DNA of 64,000 nucleotides from CALBTQ01 sp036725605 (GCA_036725605.1 DAIMDW010000021.1:1-64000); one strand, 5' to 3'. Shown: positions 44,337-52,889, counted from the first letter of the stretch. Program-made: numbers and translations. The notes: generated from the letters alone by a model not told the origin.

Positions 44337-45362
44337 ATGACCACCGAATGGACAAAACATGATTGGTTCAAAGTCGCTCCCTTTGCCCTTTTTTTCCTTT
44401 TGACATTGATTTTTTGCCCGGCGATCGGCTCGGTATCCATTAGTCTAAAAGAAGCCTTTTCGCAAATCGGCGACGTTTCGAAAAGCCTGGACGCGAGCGT
44501 TCTTTTCAGAACCCGCCTGCCCAGAATTCTCCTGGCCTCGCTCACCGGCGCCGCCCTGGCCGTAGCCGGCGCCGTTTTCCAGGCGCTGTTGCGCAATCCT
44601 CTCGCGGATCCCTTTACCCTCGGAGTATCCTCGGGAGGAGCCATGGGCGCGGTGATCGCCATCAAGCTCGGCCTGGACATTTCACTGCTGGGATTTTCGA
44701 CGGTTCCGCTGTTTTCCTTTCTCGGCGCCGCCGGAGCCGTCGCCCTCGTCTATATTCTGGCTCACTCTCGCGGGCGGCTGCCCACCGCCATTTTGCTTCT
44801 CGCCGGCGTTTCGATCAGCTTCTTTTTCTCGGCCATGATCCTTTTCGCTCATTACCTGGCGGATTTCACCGAAAGCCACCAGATGCTGAGGTGGCTGATG
44901 GGCGGCCTGGATATCATCGGATACAAGACCATCATAAAAATTCTTCCCTTCTGGGTTCTCGGCGTTGTTCTGCTTTTTATAAAAGCGCGGGATTTGGATC
45001 AGCTCAGTTTCGGCTCCTACGTGGCCTGGTGCCGCGGCGTCGACGTCGCTCGTTCCCAAAAAATCTGTTACCTGGCCGCGTCGCTGATAACCGCTTCGGT
45101 GGTTTCCCTGTCCGGCCCCATCGGCTTTGTGGGACTGATCGTTCCCCACTCGGTCCGATTTCTGATCGGCCCTTCCCACCGGGCGTTGCTTCCCGCTTCC
45201 ATGTTCGCGGGAGCGGGCTTTCTGATCCTTTGCGATACCGTGGCGCGCACCGTTCTGGCTCCGACGGAAATACCGGTGGGCGTTTTGACCGCCATGGTGG
45301 GCGGCCCGTTTTTCGTGGCACTTTTGTTCAGGGAAAAAAAGAAATATGCCTTCGAAGAATAA
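44337..45362 (+). CDS. btuC: Cobalamin ABC importer permease
   Basis: 341 aa from ATG 44337. About ten membrane segments and FecCD motifs: RTRLPRILLASLTGAALAVA, LLRNPLADPFTLGVSSGGAM and GFVGLIVPHSVRFLIGPSHR. The open frame extends upstream, but that part overlaps BtuD. It is the channel partner of BtuD and the last transport gene of the operon. Confidence 0.93.
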   Translation: MTTEWTKHDWFKVAPFALFFLLTLIFCPAIGSVSISLKEAFSQIGDVSKSLDASVLFRTRLPRILLASLTGAALAVAGAVFQALLRNPLADPFTLGVSSGGAMGAVIAIKLGLDISLLGFSTVPLFSFLGAAGAVALVYILAHSRGRLPTAILLLAGVSISFFFSAMILFAHYLADFTESHQMLRWLMGGLDIIGYKTIIKILPFWVLGVVLLFIKARDLDQLSFGSYVAWCRGVDVARSQKICYLAASLITASVVSLSGPIGFVGLIVPHSVRFLIGPSHRALLPASMFAGAGFLILCDTVARTVLAPTEIPVGVLTAMVGGPFFVALLFREKKKYAFEE

Positions 45363-45374
45363 GCGAGGTTTTCG

Positions 45375-46166
45375 ATGAAAAAACACCGGCGGCTGTTTGT
45401 GCTTTGTCTGATCCCCGCGATTTTTTGCTTCGCCTGCTCGGCCGGAGGCGATGACGACGACGACCATTTTATCGACGGCGATGACGACGATAACAATGAC
45501 GACAACAACGATGACAACGACACCGGCGATATGTGCCGGGAAGGGATTGCCGTACCGGCCTTTGAATCGGGATGGATCGACGCCGGGCTTCATCTCGCCT
45601 ACGGCGACACGCTGACGATTGGTTCGACCGGAGAAATTACCCTGACTCAAAAGGGCGAATCCACAGGTCCGGACGGAATCGACGAGGTGTGCGGCCTCGG
45701 TTGCCCGGCCCCGGAATTGAATCGCGGCACATTGCTGGGAAAAGTATCGCCGGGGGACGGGACAACGGGCGTTCCTTTCCTTGCCGGTTTGAGCTACGAA
45801 AAACTAATCACCGAAGCGGGCAATCTTTATTTTATCGTCAACGACGATTCCTACGAAGACAATGCCGGTTATTTTTGCGCCACGGCCAAGGCCTCTCAAT
45901 CCGGCGACGATGACGACGATACCGGCGGCGACGACGATGATGACGATGACGACAATCTTCCCGCCCAATGCAGCCCGGAGAACTTTGTAATTCAGGTGAT
46001 CGACGTCGCCTACGGCACCACCGCCGGATTCGGCCGGCCCTTTGTGCCGGACAACGTTCTCGGTCCGCCGGTGGGCGGCGGCGACTATGCGCCCCAATCC
46101 AGCGCCACGCAGCTTCTCTCCCTGGGCGAAGGCGGGCAGATCACCCTGAAGATGGGGCGCAGGTAA
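45375..46166 (+). CDS. Asp-rich lipoprotein ending the B12 operon, apparently truncated
   Basis: 263 aa, ATG 45375, 12 bases after BtuC. Lipobox FACS then a long Asp/Asn linker. A first domain (about 55-175) has CREGIAVPAFESGWIDAG and paired Cys; after a second Asp run, the last 60 residues (VIDVAYGTTAGFGRPFVPDN, LLSLGEGGQITLKM) match the beginning of the domain in the two secreted proteins at 36493 and 38102. The frame then ends abruptly at GRR while those homologs continue for about 150 more residues, so the gene looks cut at its 3' end. Confidence 0.72.
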   Translation: MKKHRRLFVLCLIPAIFCFACSAGGDDDDDHFIDGDDDDNNDDNNDDNDTGDMCREGIAVPAFESGWIDAGLHLAYGDTLTIGSTGEITLTQKGESTGPDGIDEVCGLGCPAPELNRGTLLGKVSPGDGTTGVPFLAGLSYEKLITEAGNLYFIVNDDSYEDNAGYFCATAKASQSGDDDDDTGGDDDDDDDDNLPAQCSPENFVIQVIDVAYGTTAGFGRPFVPDNVLGPPVGGGDYAPQSSATQLLSLGEGGQITLKMGRR

Positions 46167-46188
46167 AGCCCCTCTCGAACGAGGGGCT
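46167..46188. repeat. Hairpin at the junction with the right accessory arm
   Basis: AGCCCCTC and GAGGGGCT with a 6-base loop immediately after the stop of the truncated lipoprotein. A-rich rather than T-rich sequence follows on the plus strand, so it is not a convincing plus-strand terminator. Confidence 0.6.
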
Positions 46189-46189
46189 A

Positions 46190-46675
46190 AAAATTTGGCG
46201 CAAACCCCCATGCGCCAAGGAATTTTGGCCGTTTTTACCGGGATTCCGTACGGTATAAGCAGGGAAAGCCGCCCTTGGGCTTAGGGCGGAAACCAGGGCG
46301 GAATCCCTTGGGGACCCTTTTTGCTAAAAAGATATTTTGATGGCTCATTTTTGCGGTGTTTTCCGATGGAAGAAATTTCCCGAAAACTTTTCCCCATTTT
46401 TTAAAGATGTTTGACCGGCTTATCGCAAGAAATCCGAAAAAAACGCACATGGTCGGGACTACACCCTCTGAAGCGGTTCGATATTTCAGTCAAACGGTTG
46501 AGGAAATCATTTGATCGGTCTCGCATTGTTCCAAGGCAAAAAACGCTAGATTTTGTTGCCGTCCGGGGTGGCAGAAATTTCTGGTAAAAACTTCCACCCA
46601 CTTTTCTTGCCTTTTGCCGTCGAGTCCTTTTTACTATTTGTGTGAGGTAATTGTCAGGAGTTCGAGGGGGTGAAT
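46190..46675. other. Gene-free junction, about 490 bp
   Basis: No protein-coding frame is supported. The minus-strand frame over 46401-46856 is antisense to the downstream gene. The stretch probably contains the boundary between host operon and accessory arm; no clear att repeat is seen. Confidence 0.4.
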
Positions 46676-47260
46676 ATGAAGGCCAAACAGAAATTGCCCG
46701 ACGATCAGGATCATATCGTCGTTTTTGGAAAAGAAGTTCTCCGTTGCAAGGCTCGGATGAAAAACGGCGGCGGGCGATGCACACATCCGGCTGTGCGGGG
46801 TTATACCGTCTGTCGAATGCACGGGGCAAATCCAAAAAATCGTGGAGGCGCCCCACCGGAAAAAATGCGCGGCAACCTCAACGGCCTTAAACACGGAGCC
46901 TATGTCAAACGGCTAATCAATGAAGAGGACCATCATCTTTTTAACGAGATGCTGGAGTCGATTCGCAAGGACTTCGATTTGAACGATTCGACGGATCAGA
47001 TGCAGGCCGCGATGGCCAGTTTTTATTACACGCGATGGCATCGTGCTGCGGAAGGCGGGTCCGACTCGGCAATCGCAATGTTCGACGCCCTGATTCGCAA
47101 GCAGCTGGAATCGCTCAAGGTCACGAGGGCGCAGAGGGAACCGGAAACCAATTCCCACGGATCGCCGGCGGAATGGGCGGTTGCGTTGTTGCAAAGGGTG
47201 AAAGATGCGAAAAAGAAAGAGAAAACACCAGAGGAGGACGCCCTGGCAGAGGAAATTTAG
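46676..47260 (+). CDS. Phage-type HGA/GGAP motif protein, copy 1
   Basis: 194 aa from ATG 46676, with GAGGGGG upstream. A short zinc-knuckle-like part (LRCKARMKNGGGRCTHPAV and VCRMHGA) is followed by NRGGAPPEKMRGNLNGLKHG and a helical C-terminal half. This matches small phage proteins of the HGG/KHG motif class often found next to terminase genes, possibly small-terminase-like DNA-binding proteins. A close paralog, pointing the opposite way, is at 55906-56535. The two flank the ligase cassette and recombinase genes. Confidence 0.7.
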   Translation: MKAKQKLPDDQDHIVVFGKEVLRCKARMKNGGGRCTHPAVRGYTVCRMHGANPKNRGGAPPEKMRGNLNGLKHGAYVKRLINEEDHHLFNEMLESIRKDFDLNDSTDQMQAAMASFYYTRWHRAAEGGSDSAIAMFDALIRKQLESLKVTRAQREPETNSHGSPAEWAVALLQRVKDAKKKEKTPEEDALAEEI

Positions 47261-47349
47261 CAGTCCTGCGGAATCGTCCCGTCATTGATCGCCCGTTTGA
47301 TACACTCACCAGAGTCTCCGTATTATCCCAAGTCAAACCCCTTTTTCAC

Positions 47350-47378
47350 TTGCCGGACCATAACAGATGTGTTATATT
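47350..47378 (+). promoter_or_regulatory. Promoter of the toxin-antitoxin operon
   Basis: TTGCCG (47350-47355), 17-base spacer, TATATT (47373-47378). The expected start of transcription falls about at the A of ATG 47385, so the mRNA may be leaderless. Confidence 0.6.
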
Positions 47379-47384
47379 CGCGCC

Positions 47385-47735
47385 ATGAAGTGGAAAGTGG
47401 TTCGATACCGCCGCGCAAATGGCGAGATCCCGTTTGACGATTTTATGGCAAAGCTCCCGGTCAAGGACAAGGCGCGCGTTATCCGGACGGTCGACCTGCT
47501 GGAGATGTTCGGTACTGAATTGCGGGAGCCATACGCCAGGAAGATCCGGGGTGCCGTCCTTTGGGAATTAAGGATCCGTTGCGGATCTAACGCTTACCGG
47601 GTCTTTTACGCGGGGTGGAAGGACCGGTCGTTCTATCTTTTCCACGGTTTCTTGAAAAAGGCGCAAAAAACGCCCCGCAAGGAACTCGAACGGGCCAAAG
47701 GATACCTGGCCGAAATGAAAGAGAGGTCAAAATGA
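47385..47735 (+). CDS. higB: HigB/RelE-superfamily toxin (Gp49-like)
   Basis: 116 aa. Sequence MKWKVVRYRRANGEIPFDDF, then ARVIRTVDLLEMFGTELREP, LWELRIRCGSNAYRVFYAGW and FYLFHGFLKKAQKTPRKELE match the phage-derived Gp49/HigB-like RelE superfamily of ribosome-dependent mRNA interferases. The stop overlaps the antitoxin start by four bases. It probably stabilises the accessory arm; toxin-first order is typical of HigBA. Confidence 0.9.
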   Translation: MKWKVVRYRRANGEIPFDDFMAKLPVKDKARVIRTVDLLEMFGTELREPYARKIRGAVLWELRIRCGSNAYRVFYAGWKDRSFYLFHGFLKKAQKTPRKELERAKGYLAEMKERSK

Positions 47736-48091
47736 CCGATACGAAAGAAAAAAAGCGCTCCGACATGGAGACCTGCTTGGGCGCCGACTTCTCGGAATAC
47801 AAAAAGCGACTTCTGGAAGATCCCGATGTCCGGAGCGCTTATGATGAACTGGAACCGGAGTTCGAGTTGATCGCCTCGCTGATCGCGCTACGCGGACGCC
47901 GCGGAATGTCGCAGGACGAACTGGCCGAGGCGGTCGGCACCAAGCAGCCCGCCATCGCCCGTATAGAGAGCGGCCGCTACCGCGGCATGTCGGTCGCCAC
48001 GTTGGAGAAGATGGCCAGGGCGCTTGACGCAAGGCTGGTCATTCGCTTCGAAGAAGCCAAGAAGAAGCGCCACCGGGCCGGCACCCGATAA
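47732..48091 (+). CDS. higA: XRE-family HTH antitoxin
   Basis: 119 aa from ATG 47732 (ATGA overlap with the toxin). The C-terminal half contains the XRE helix-turn-helix GMSQDELAEAVGTKQPAIAR followed by IESGRYRGMSVATLEKMARA. The N-terminal half is acidic (DPDVRSAYDELEPEFELIA) and likely binds the toxin. It is expected to neutralise HigB and repress the operon. The gene end overlaps the tail of the convergent ligase-AAA gene by 53 bases. Confidence 0.9.
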   Translation: MTDTKEKKRSDMETCLGADFSEYKKRLLEDPDVRSAYDELEPEFELIASLIALRGRRGMSQDELAEAVGTKQPAIARIESGRYRGMSVATLEKMARALDARLVIRFEEAKKKRHRAGTR

Positions 48092-51000
48092 TCCCGTCGC
48101 CGTTTCCTCTTGATTTTTCCTCGATCGAGAAGCTGCGGTCGCATGACAGACTTTCAGTGACCAAGCGGATCGCCCTTTTAAAATGATCCATCCGCACTTT
48201 CAATGATTCCAGTGGAACATGATCGTGCACCGCTTCTTTCACACAAGCCATACCTGCCTCGCGGCAGGCCAGTTCTATTTGCGCGCCGGAGAAGTTGAGT
48301 GTGAGGCAGGCCAATTCCAGTGGATCGATGTCGGTGTTGACTGTCATCCCGGCCATGTGTTTTGCAAAGATAGCGGCGCGGCCTTCTAACGATGGCGGAC
48401 CGATGTGGATCATCCGGTCGAAGCGCCCAGGGCGGCGCAGGGCCGGATCGATTTCATCTGGGCGGTTGGTCGTGCCGATGACAAAGATACGACCGCGCTC
48501 CTCCAGGCCGTCGAGCAGCACGAGCATTTGCGACACGAGGGTTTTGTGGTGATGCCCTTCCGCCAGGCTTCTGGAAGATGCGACGGCGTCGATCTCATCG
48601 AAAAGGATCACCGAGGGTGCGAGCTTGCGGGCCCGGCCGAAGATTGAGCGGATTTTCTCTTCGGCCTCACCGACCCATTTTGACAGCACCTCCGGCCCGG
48701 AGACGATTTCGATGTGCGCGCTGGATTCTCCGGCCACGGCTTTGGCCAGCAGGGTTTTTCCATTACCAGGCGCTCCATACAGAAGTACACCCCTGCCGCC
48801 TTGTGTGCCGATGCGCTTGAAAAGCTCGGCGTGCTTGATCGGCATCTCCACGTAGTCGCGCACGGCCTCCACCGCGGCTTCCTGCCCGCGCACGTCGTCG
48901 TAACGGGTGGGAGGGATACGTCGCATCATGGGCGTCGCGGCGGTCCCGTTTCCGACGTGAAACGACAGTCCGCTTTTTACTTCGTTCTCCCGCATCAGCG
49001 TCCAGGGCAGATTGTACAGGCCGGTCGGCGCAATCCAGACTGATTCGCCGGTGGAGCGATGATAAAGCATGGTCCATTGCACGTCGTTTTGCGGATCGAG
49101 CTTGTCGGGCAGGTCTTTGATTTTCTTTTCTATCTCATCATGATCATGCAACGGGCACTGGCGGCACAGATCGTTTCGCTCGCTTTGCACCTGGGCTCGG
49201 AGCGAGTCTTTGTCGATGGAGACGGTGCTTCCGTCAAACGTCCCCACCGCCCACCAGGGCTGGAGGTTGTTGGCGTAGCGCAAAAACTCCGGCAGAGCCT
49301 CGATCCGTAGCATCCGGCAGCCGAGACGCGAGCCGGCGCCGTCGCACCCGGCCTTGCGATGACTGCGCCAGCATCGCCGCACCTCACGCAACCGATGAAG
49401 GTATGCGTCAAGCTCTCGCCCTTCCAGGGGATCGCCGCTGATGATGATTTCCGCGCTTTTCCACGTACGGACCAGGGCGATGAGGGAAACGATCCGCGAC
49501 GAATGGCGCACGATGTCCCGATTCATAATCACATCGATGTGGCGAAGCCGACCACGATCATCGCTTTCCACTAGGATATGACCACACCCGGCCAGCTTCT
49601 TCACACGGCGCAGGGCTTCGCCAAAATTGAGCGAGGGGCTGCGGCCGAAGGATACGACGATGGAAAAACCTGAAATTTGTGGTTTTCCGTTTGAAGCCAG
49701 CGCCGCGACTTCCCGTTCCAGCTTCTCCGTAGCCGCCCGGCTTTGATGGCCGGTTCGCGCCGGAGCGCCGAATTGCGAAACCGCCTTCCACCCTTTCTTT
49801 ATTTTGGAGGCGATCCAAAGATCGGTTTGTGCTCCGATCTTCTCGCGAGTCGAAGCAACGCGGATGTCGGTTTTCAAGGGCGTTTCGCGTCCGGGAGAAA
49901 AGTCCGTGAAGTAAGCGACCCAGGGCGGATAGGCGGAATCGACGGTATCCTTATTGGTCTTCCATATCACCAGCTTGCGCACCGCGAGACCGTGGTCCAC
50001 CTTTTTCGTAAACACTTCCCGGCGAACCACTTCGGAAACGGGGAGCAACTGCTGGGGCGCATCGCCCTTTTCAATCTCGACCGGCGCCAGGTCCGTCACC
50101 TGGGAAAACCGCACATCCTGATCGTTGACGGATTTGTCATCCCGCACGCGCACGAATACCGCGTTGATCATGCTGATCGAAGGCGCGGGACGCAGAGGCG
50201 TCCAGCCTTCAGATTCCGAGTATTCCATCATCATGCGTCGGATTGGTTCGTTGTTGGCGCGATGAGTGAGCAGGTCGTTGCACTTCACTTCCACGACCAT
50301 GGTGGGTTTCACCCAACGGTGCAGGACGCCATGCTCCCCGGCCAGGCGGAATGACGATTCACATGCTGATTGGGAAAGTGAATCGAACAGCCCCCTGCGT
50401 TCCTTTTTAGAAAAACCGGTCCGAACTCGACCGATCAAGTGGAAACGATTTTCGTCTATGAGAGTGAGGAGAAGTTCGGATACTCGATGTTCCCCACCTT
50501 CGCAATATCCGACCACCGCAGCGTCAATGGCGATTTCCGGCTTGACCTTGAATATGCGCCCATCCGCCAAGCGGATTACGATCCCTTCCGCGCCGCCCTT
50601 CGTGACGACGCGGTCGTATGCCGCGATGATATCAGCACTGTCGATTGCCGTTTCGAACCGCGCTGGATGAATACGCTCGCATTTCGCAAAAAGCTCCCGC
50701 AGCCGTTCCACCCGTTTCGCAAAAGGCAGTTGTTGCGCATCATCGCTTCCATCCCGCAGCAGATCGAAGCTGGCAAAGCGCAACCGTTCGACTTCGGCTT
50801 TCGCCCAGCCACCCAATGCCGCGTGAAGATCATGGACGCGGGGGCGGCCCTGCTCGACTTTCGCGTAAAGCTCGCCCGCTGCCAGAATAGATTTGTCTCC
50901 CACCAGCTTTTTCGCTTCATCCAGCAGCGACACGCCGACGATCACTTTCCCCGAAGGGGAAAGAAGGGCTGCCTCGCCACTCTCGACACGCAGAAACCAT

Positions 51001-51209
51001 GTTTCGCCGTCCACCTTTTCGGAAAGGATGTGCTCTCCGGTGGGGATGCTTTTTGTGATGTCGTCCGGCACGACGCTTCGGTAGTTACCGGCCACGGTGC
51101 GTTTGTAGGTTGATAATCGCCTCAACAGTCTGATATCCGTCAGCGATCCCGCCGGTGCCATCCAGCCGTTGTTTCCAAGCCGCGTCATTCTGGATTCATC
51201 GACGATCAT
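48039..51209 (-). CDS. ATP-dependent ligase-like adenylation domain fused to AAA+ (Cdc48/FtsH-like) ATPase
   Basis: 1056 aa, one uninterrupted frame. Residues about 40-350: ligase-type nucleotidyltransferase with motif I SEKVDGE (Lys65), FDLL (148-151), EGIVIRL (208-214) and KVKP (221-224), then an OB-like part (VVEVKCNDL). Residues about 350-770: unrecognised, with a CRQCPLHD knuckle. Residues about 770-1010: AAA+ domain with Walker A GAPGNGKT (812-819), Walker B ILFDEID and the arginine-finger region RRPGRFDR. It lacks the N-terminal DNA-binding domain of large ligases. Last in a three-gene overlapping operon. Role unknown; nucleic-acid sealing coupled to protein remodelling is inference. 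Confidence 0.85.
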   Translation of the reverse strand: MIVDESRMTRLGNNGWMAPAGSLTDIRLLRRLSTYKRTVAGNYRSVVPDDITKSIPTGEHILSEKVDGETWFLRVESGEAALLSPSGKVIVGVSLLDEAKKLVGDKSILAAGELYAKVEQGRPRVHDLHAALGGWAKAEVERLRFASFDLLRDGSDDAQQLPFAKRVERLRELFAKCERIHPARFETAIDSADIIAAYDRVVTKGGAEGIVIRLADGRIFKVKPEIAIDAAVVGYCEGGEHRVSELLLTLIDENRFHLIGRVRTGFSKKERRGLFDSLSQSACESSFRLAGEHGVLHRWVKPTMVVEVKCNDLLTHRANNEPIRRMMMEYSESEGWTPLRPAPSISMINAVFVRVRDDKSVNDQDVRFSQVTDLAPVEIEKGDAPQQLLPVSEVVRREVFTKKVDHGLAVRKLVIWKTNKDTVDSAYPPWVAYFTDFSPGRETPLKTDIRVASTREKIGAQTDLWIASKIKKGWKAVSQFGAPARTGHQSRAATEKLEREVAALASNGKPQISGFSIVVSFGRSPSLNFGEALRRVKKLAGCGHILVESDDRGRLRHIDVIMNRDIVRHSSRIVSLIALVRTWKSAEIIISGDPLEGRELDAYLHRLREVRRCWRSHRKAGCDGAGSRLGCRMLRIEALPEFLRYANNLQPWWAVGTFDGSTVSIDKDSLRAQVQSERNDLCRQCPLHDHDEIEKKIKDLPDKLDPQNDVQWTMLYHRSTGESVWIAPTGLYNLPWTLMRENEVKSGLSFHVGNGTAATPMMRRIPPTRYDDVRGQEAAVEAVRDYVEMPIKHAELFKRIGTQGGRGVLLYGAPGNGKTLLAKAVAGESSAHIEIVSGPEVLSKWVGEAEEKIRSIFGRARKLAPSVILFDEIDAVASSRSLAEGHHHKTLVSQMLVLLDGLEERGRIFVIGTTNRPDEIDPALRRPGRFDRMIHIGPPSLEGRAAIFAKHMAGMTVNTDIDPLELACLTLNFSGAQIELACREAGMACVKEAVHDHVPLESLKVRMDHFKRAIRLVTESLSCDRSFSIEEKSRGNGDGIIGCRPGGASSWLLRSE

Positions 51210-51910
51210 AAGGCTGGCCTTTTAAGTTCCAGATTTGAAAGGTGGAGAACGAGAATATATTTTTCACCGTTTGTGCGACCCTCCAAAAAAGCGCGATACG
51301 GCGTGCCGTTTCGTTCGAGAATCAATTGATCGCGCCCCTTGGCTCCCGCGCCTATTGATACGAGAACCTTCTTTTTCTCCAGCGTAGCCGCCATGCGGTG
51401 CAGAAAATCGAATGTCAGGCCGTCAGAGTGCAGTACCTGAAACTTCCGCGTGATCGCGAACCGGCGAACGATTTCCTCGCGTTGGTAAAATCGCCCCGTC
51501 CATCTCAGGGGCATGCCCTCGCCGATGTTCGCCTCCTTGTCGACCGGCACCCGCCGCTCTTTTTCCATGCCGTCCGGTTCGTAAACGACTTCCATCATCG
51601 TGGCCGCATACAGCGGAATGCCCTCCGGATCGACCCACACCCGGTCGCAAGGGCCGGTGACGCGCCCCGCAGCTTCCATATCAATCTCCGGATCGCCTTG
51701 GGTCAGAGCGCGGGCCAGTGAATCGTCATCTTTGTAGTGGTGCCGCAGGGCGATTTCACCCCGTTCTATCGGGCTTTTAATGATCCGCTCGAAATGGACG
51801 GGACCGCCATCCGGTGTGCGAAACTCCTGTTTGGCCATGTGTGTGGGCGATGATATCCATACCAATCCGTCCCGCCCTTTTAAGTCTTCAAGTCGGATTT
51901 TCCGCATCAT
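51206..51910 (-). CDS. Unknown protein B of the ligase-AAA cassette (234 aa)
   Basis: ATG 51910 was preferred (GAGG upstream) over GTG 51922. No signal peptide or membrane segment. Segments GLVWISSPTHMAKQEFRTPD, MPLRWTGRFYQREEIVRRFA and YRAFLEGRTNGEKYILVLHL suggest a mixed alpha/beta protein. No known family. Its TGA overlaps the ATG of the ligase-AAA gene, and it is preceded by gene C with an 8-base gap, so the three proteins probably work together. Confidence 0.72.
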   Translation of the reverse strand: MMRKIRLEDLKGRDGLVWISSPTHMAKQEFRTPDGGPVHFERIIKSPIERGEIALRHHYKDDDSLARALTQGDPEIDMEAAGRVTGPCDRVWVDPEGIPLYAATMMEVVYEPDGMEKERRVPVDKEANIGEGMPLRWTGRFYQREEIVRRFAITRKFQVLHSDGLTFDFLHRMAATLEKKKVLVSIGAGAKGRDQLILERNGTPYRAFLEGRTNGEKYILVLHLSNLELKRPAL

Positions 51911-51918
51911 GGTTTTCC

Positions 51919-52491
51919 TCACATCGTATCAAATCCGAGGTCTTCATATTCATGGTCGTCATCTTCGAAAACGGCCTGGTGATCGTTTCCAATGAAATCG
52001 AACCGCGCCGGTTTCGTCGCCAGCAGAAAAACACCTTGCTCGTTGGCTAGAAGAAAGCCCCTGTCGGGCTCATGGTAAATGTCGCCCCGCGACAACGACG
52101 TTGCCAGGGTTAAAACAAGATCGGATGCGTTCGCCTCGTTAACAGCGGTGACAATGCATTCCAGTAATGCTTCGGCCGAGACCGGTCCGGTCAATTCATG
52201 GGGGCTGTTCGGAACCGCGATCTCTTCACCGGAAGGCCGCCCCTGCTCATCCGAAGCTGTCAGGTCTTCCCGCGCTACAACATCGCCTTCCTCGCTCAGA
52301 TACATCCCCGCGGTCGATCCCGCTCCCAAAACGTATTTCCCGTCGCGGGTTAGCAGCGCCGACGCACACTCGTTCCCCTGCGCGTCCAGCCCGATCAGGC
52401 ACGTTGAGCTATAGAGCCGGGAGCGGTCCACACGATGGAGGGCGATCCGCGAAATGCTCCCCTGAAACATAATGTCAATTTTTCGGCTCAT
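51919..52491 (-). CDS. Unknown protein C of the ligase-AAA cassette (190 aa)
   Basis: ATG 52491 with GGAG eight bases upstream. The longer upstream frame overlaps no supported gene but lacks a ribosome site. Beta-rich core: LYSSTCLIGLDAQGNECASA, LTRDGKYVLGAGSTAGMYLS, then an acidic tail (FEDDDHEYEDLGFDTM). The tail could be a peptide recognised by a partner such as the AAA+ ATPase. First gene of the three-gene operon. Family not recognised. Confidence 0.7.
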   Translation of the reverse strand: MSRKIDIMFQGSISRIALHRVDRSRLYSSTCLIGLDAQGNECASALLTRDGKYVLGAGSTAGMYLSEEGDVVAREDLTASDEQGRPSGEEIAVPNSPHELTGPVSAEALLECIVTAVNEANASDLVLTLATSLSRGDIYHEPDRGFLLANEQGVFLLATKPARFDFIGNDHQAVFEDDDHEYEDLGFDTM

Positions 52492-52664
52492 GTACTTCTC
52501 CGGCCTCTCGTTTTTCAGGTGTGCATGAAGGCGGGATTTGCGCAGGAAGTCGAGGAAAAAGTGGCCAAAGAATTCTTTTACCCGGCGCGAGAAATCCCTT
52601 GATCTTCCCGCCAACCGAAGCGATGTGTTGCTTCGTGAAATGCCGATTTGAAAGGAGGATATGA

Positions 52665-52874
52665 ATGGCGCGCTACATCCTGACCAACTTGAACACCGGA
52701 GCGATCCTCGGCCAAAAGCTCGATTCTGGAGGCATGCGCCTCTTCGTGAGCATCGCCGAGGCATACGAGACGCTGGCCCGGATGGAGGCAGCGGACGGCG
52801 AAAAAGTCGATGAGCCGGGCCGAACTTTCAATTCCTGGACTCTGTGTGAAGTCAATCCGGTCGAAAGGCCGTAA
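52665..52874 (+). CDS. Small unknown phage-type protein (69 aa)
   Basis: ATG 52665 with AAGGAGG seven bases upstream. A compact sequence (YILTNLNTGAILGQKL, FVSIAEAYETLARMEAADGE) and a WTLCEV end. It heads a rightward series of tightly packed small genes leading to the tyrosine recombinase. No family recognised. Confidence 0.6.
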   Translation: MARYILTNLNTGAILGQKLDSGGMRLFVSIAEAYETLARMEAADGEKVDEPGRTFNSWTLCEVNPVERP

Positions 52875-52889
52875 CCGAAGGGAGTGCCC

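Noticed and set aside
46401..46856. Minus-strand frame at the start of the right arm
   Set aside because: It is antisense to the HGA-motif gene and lacks a ribosome site or domain.
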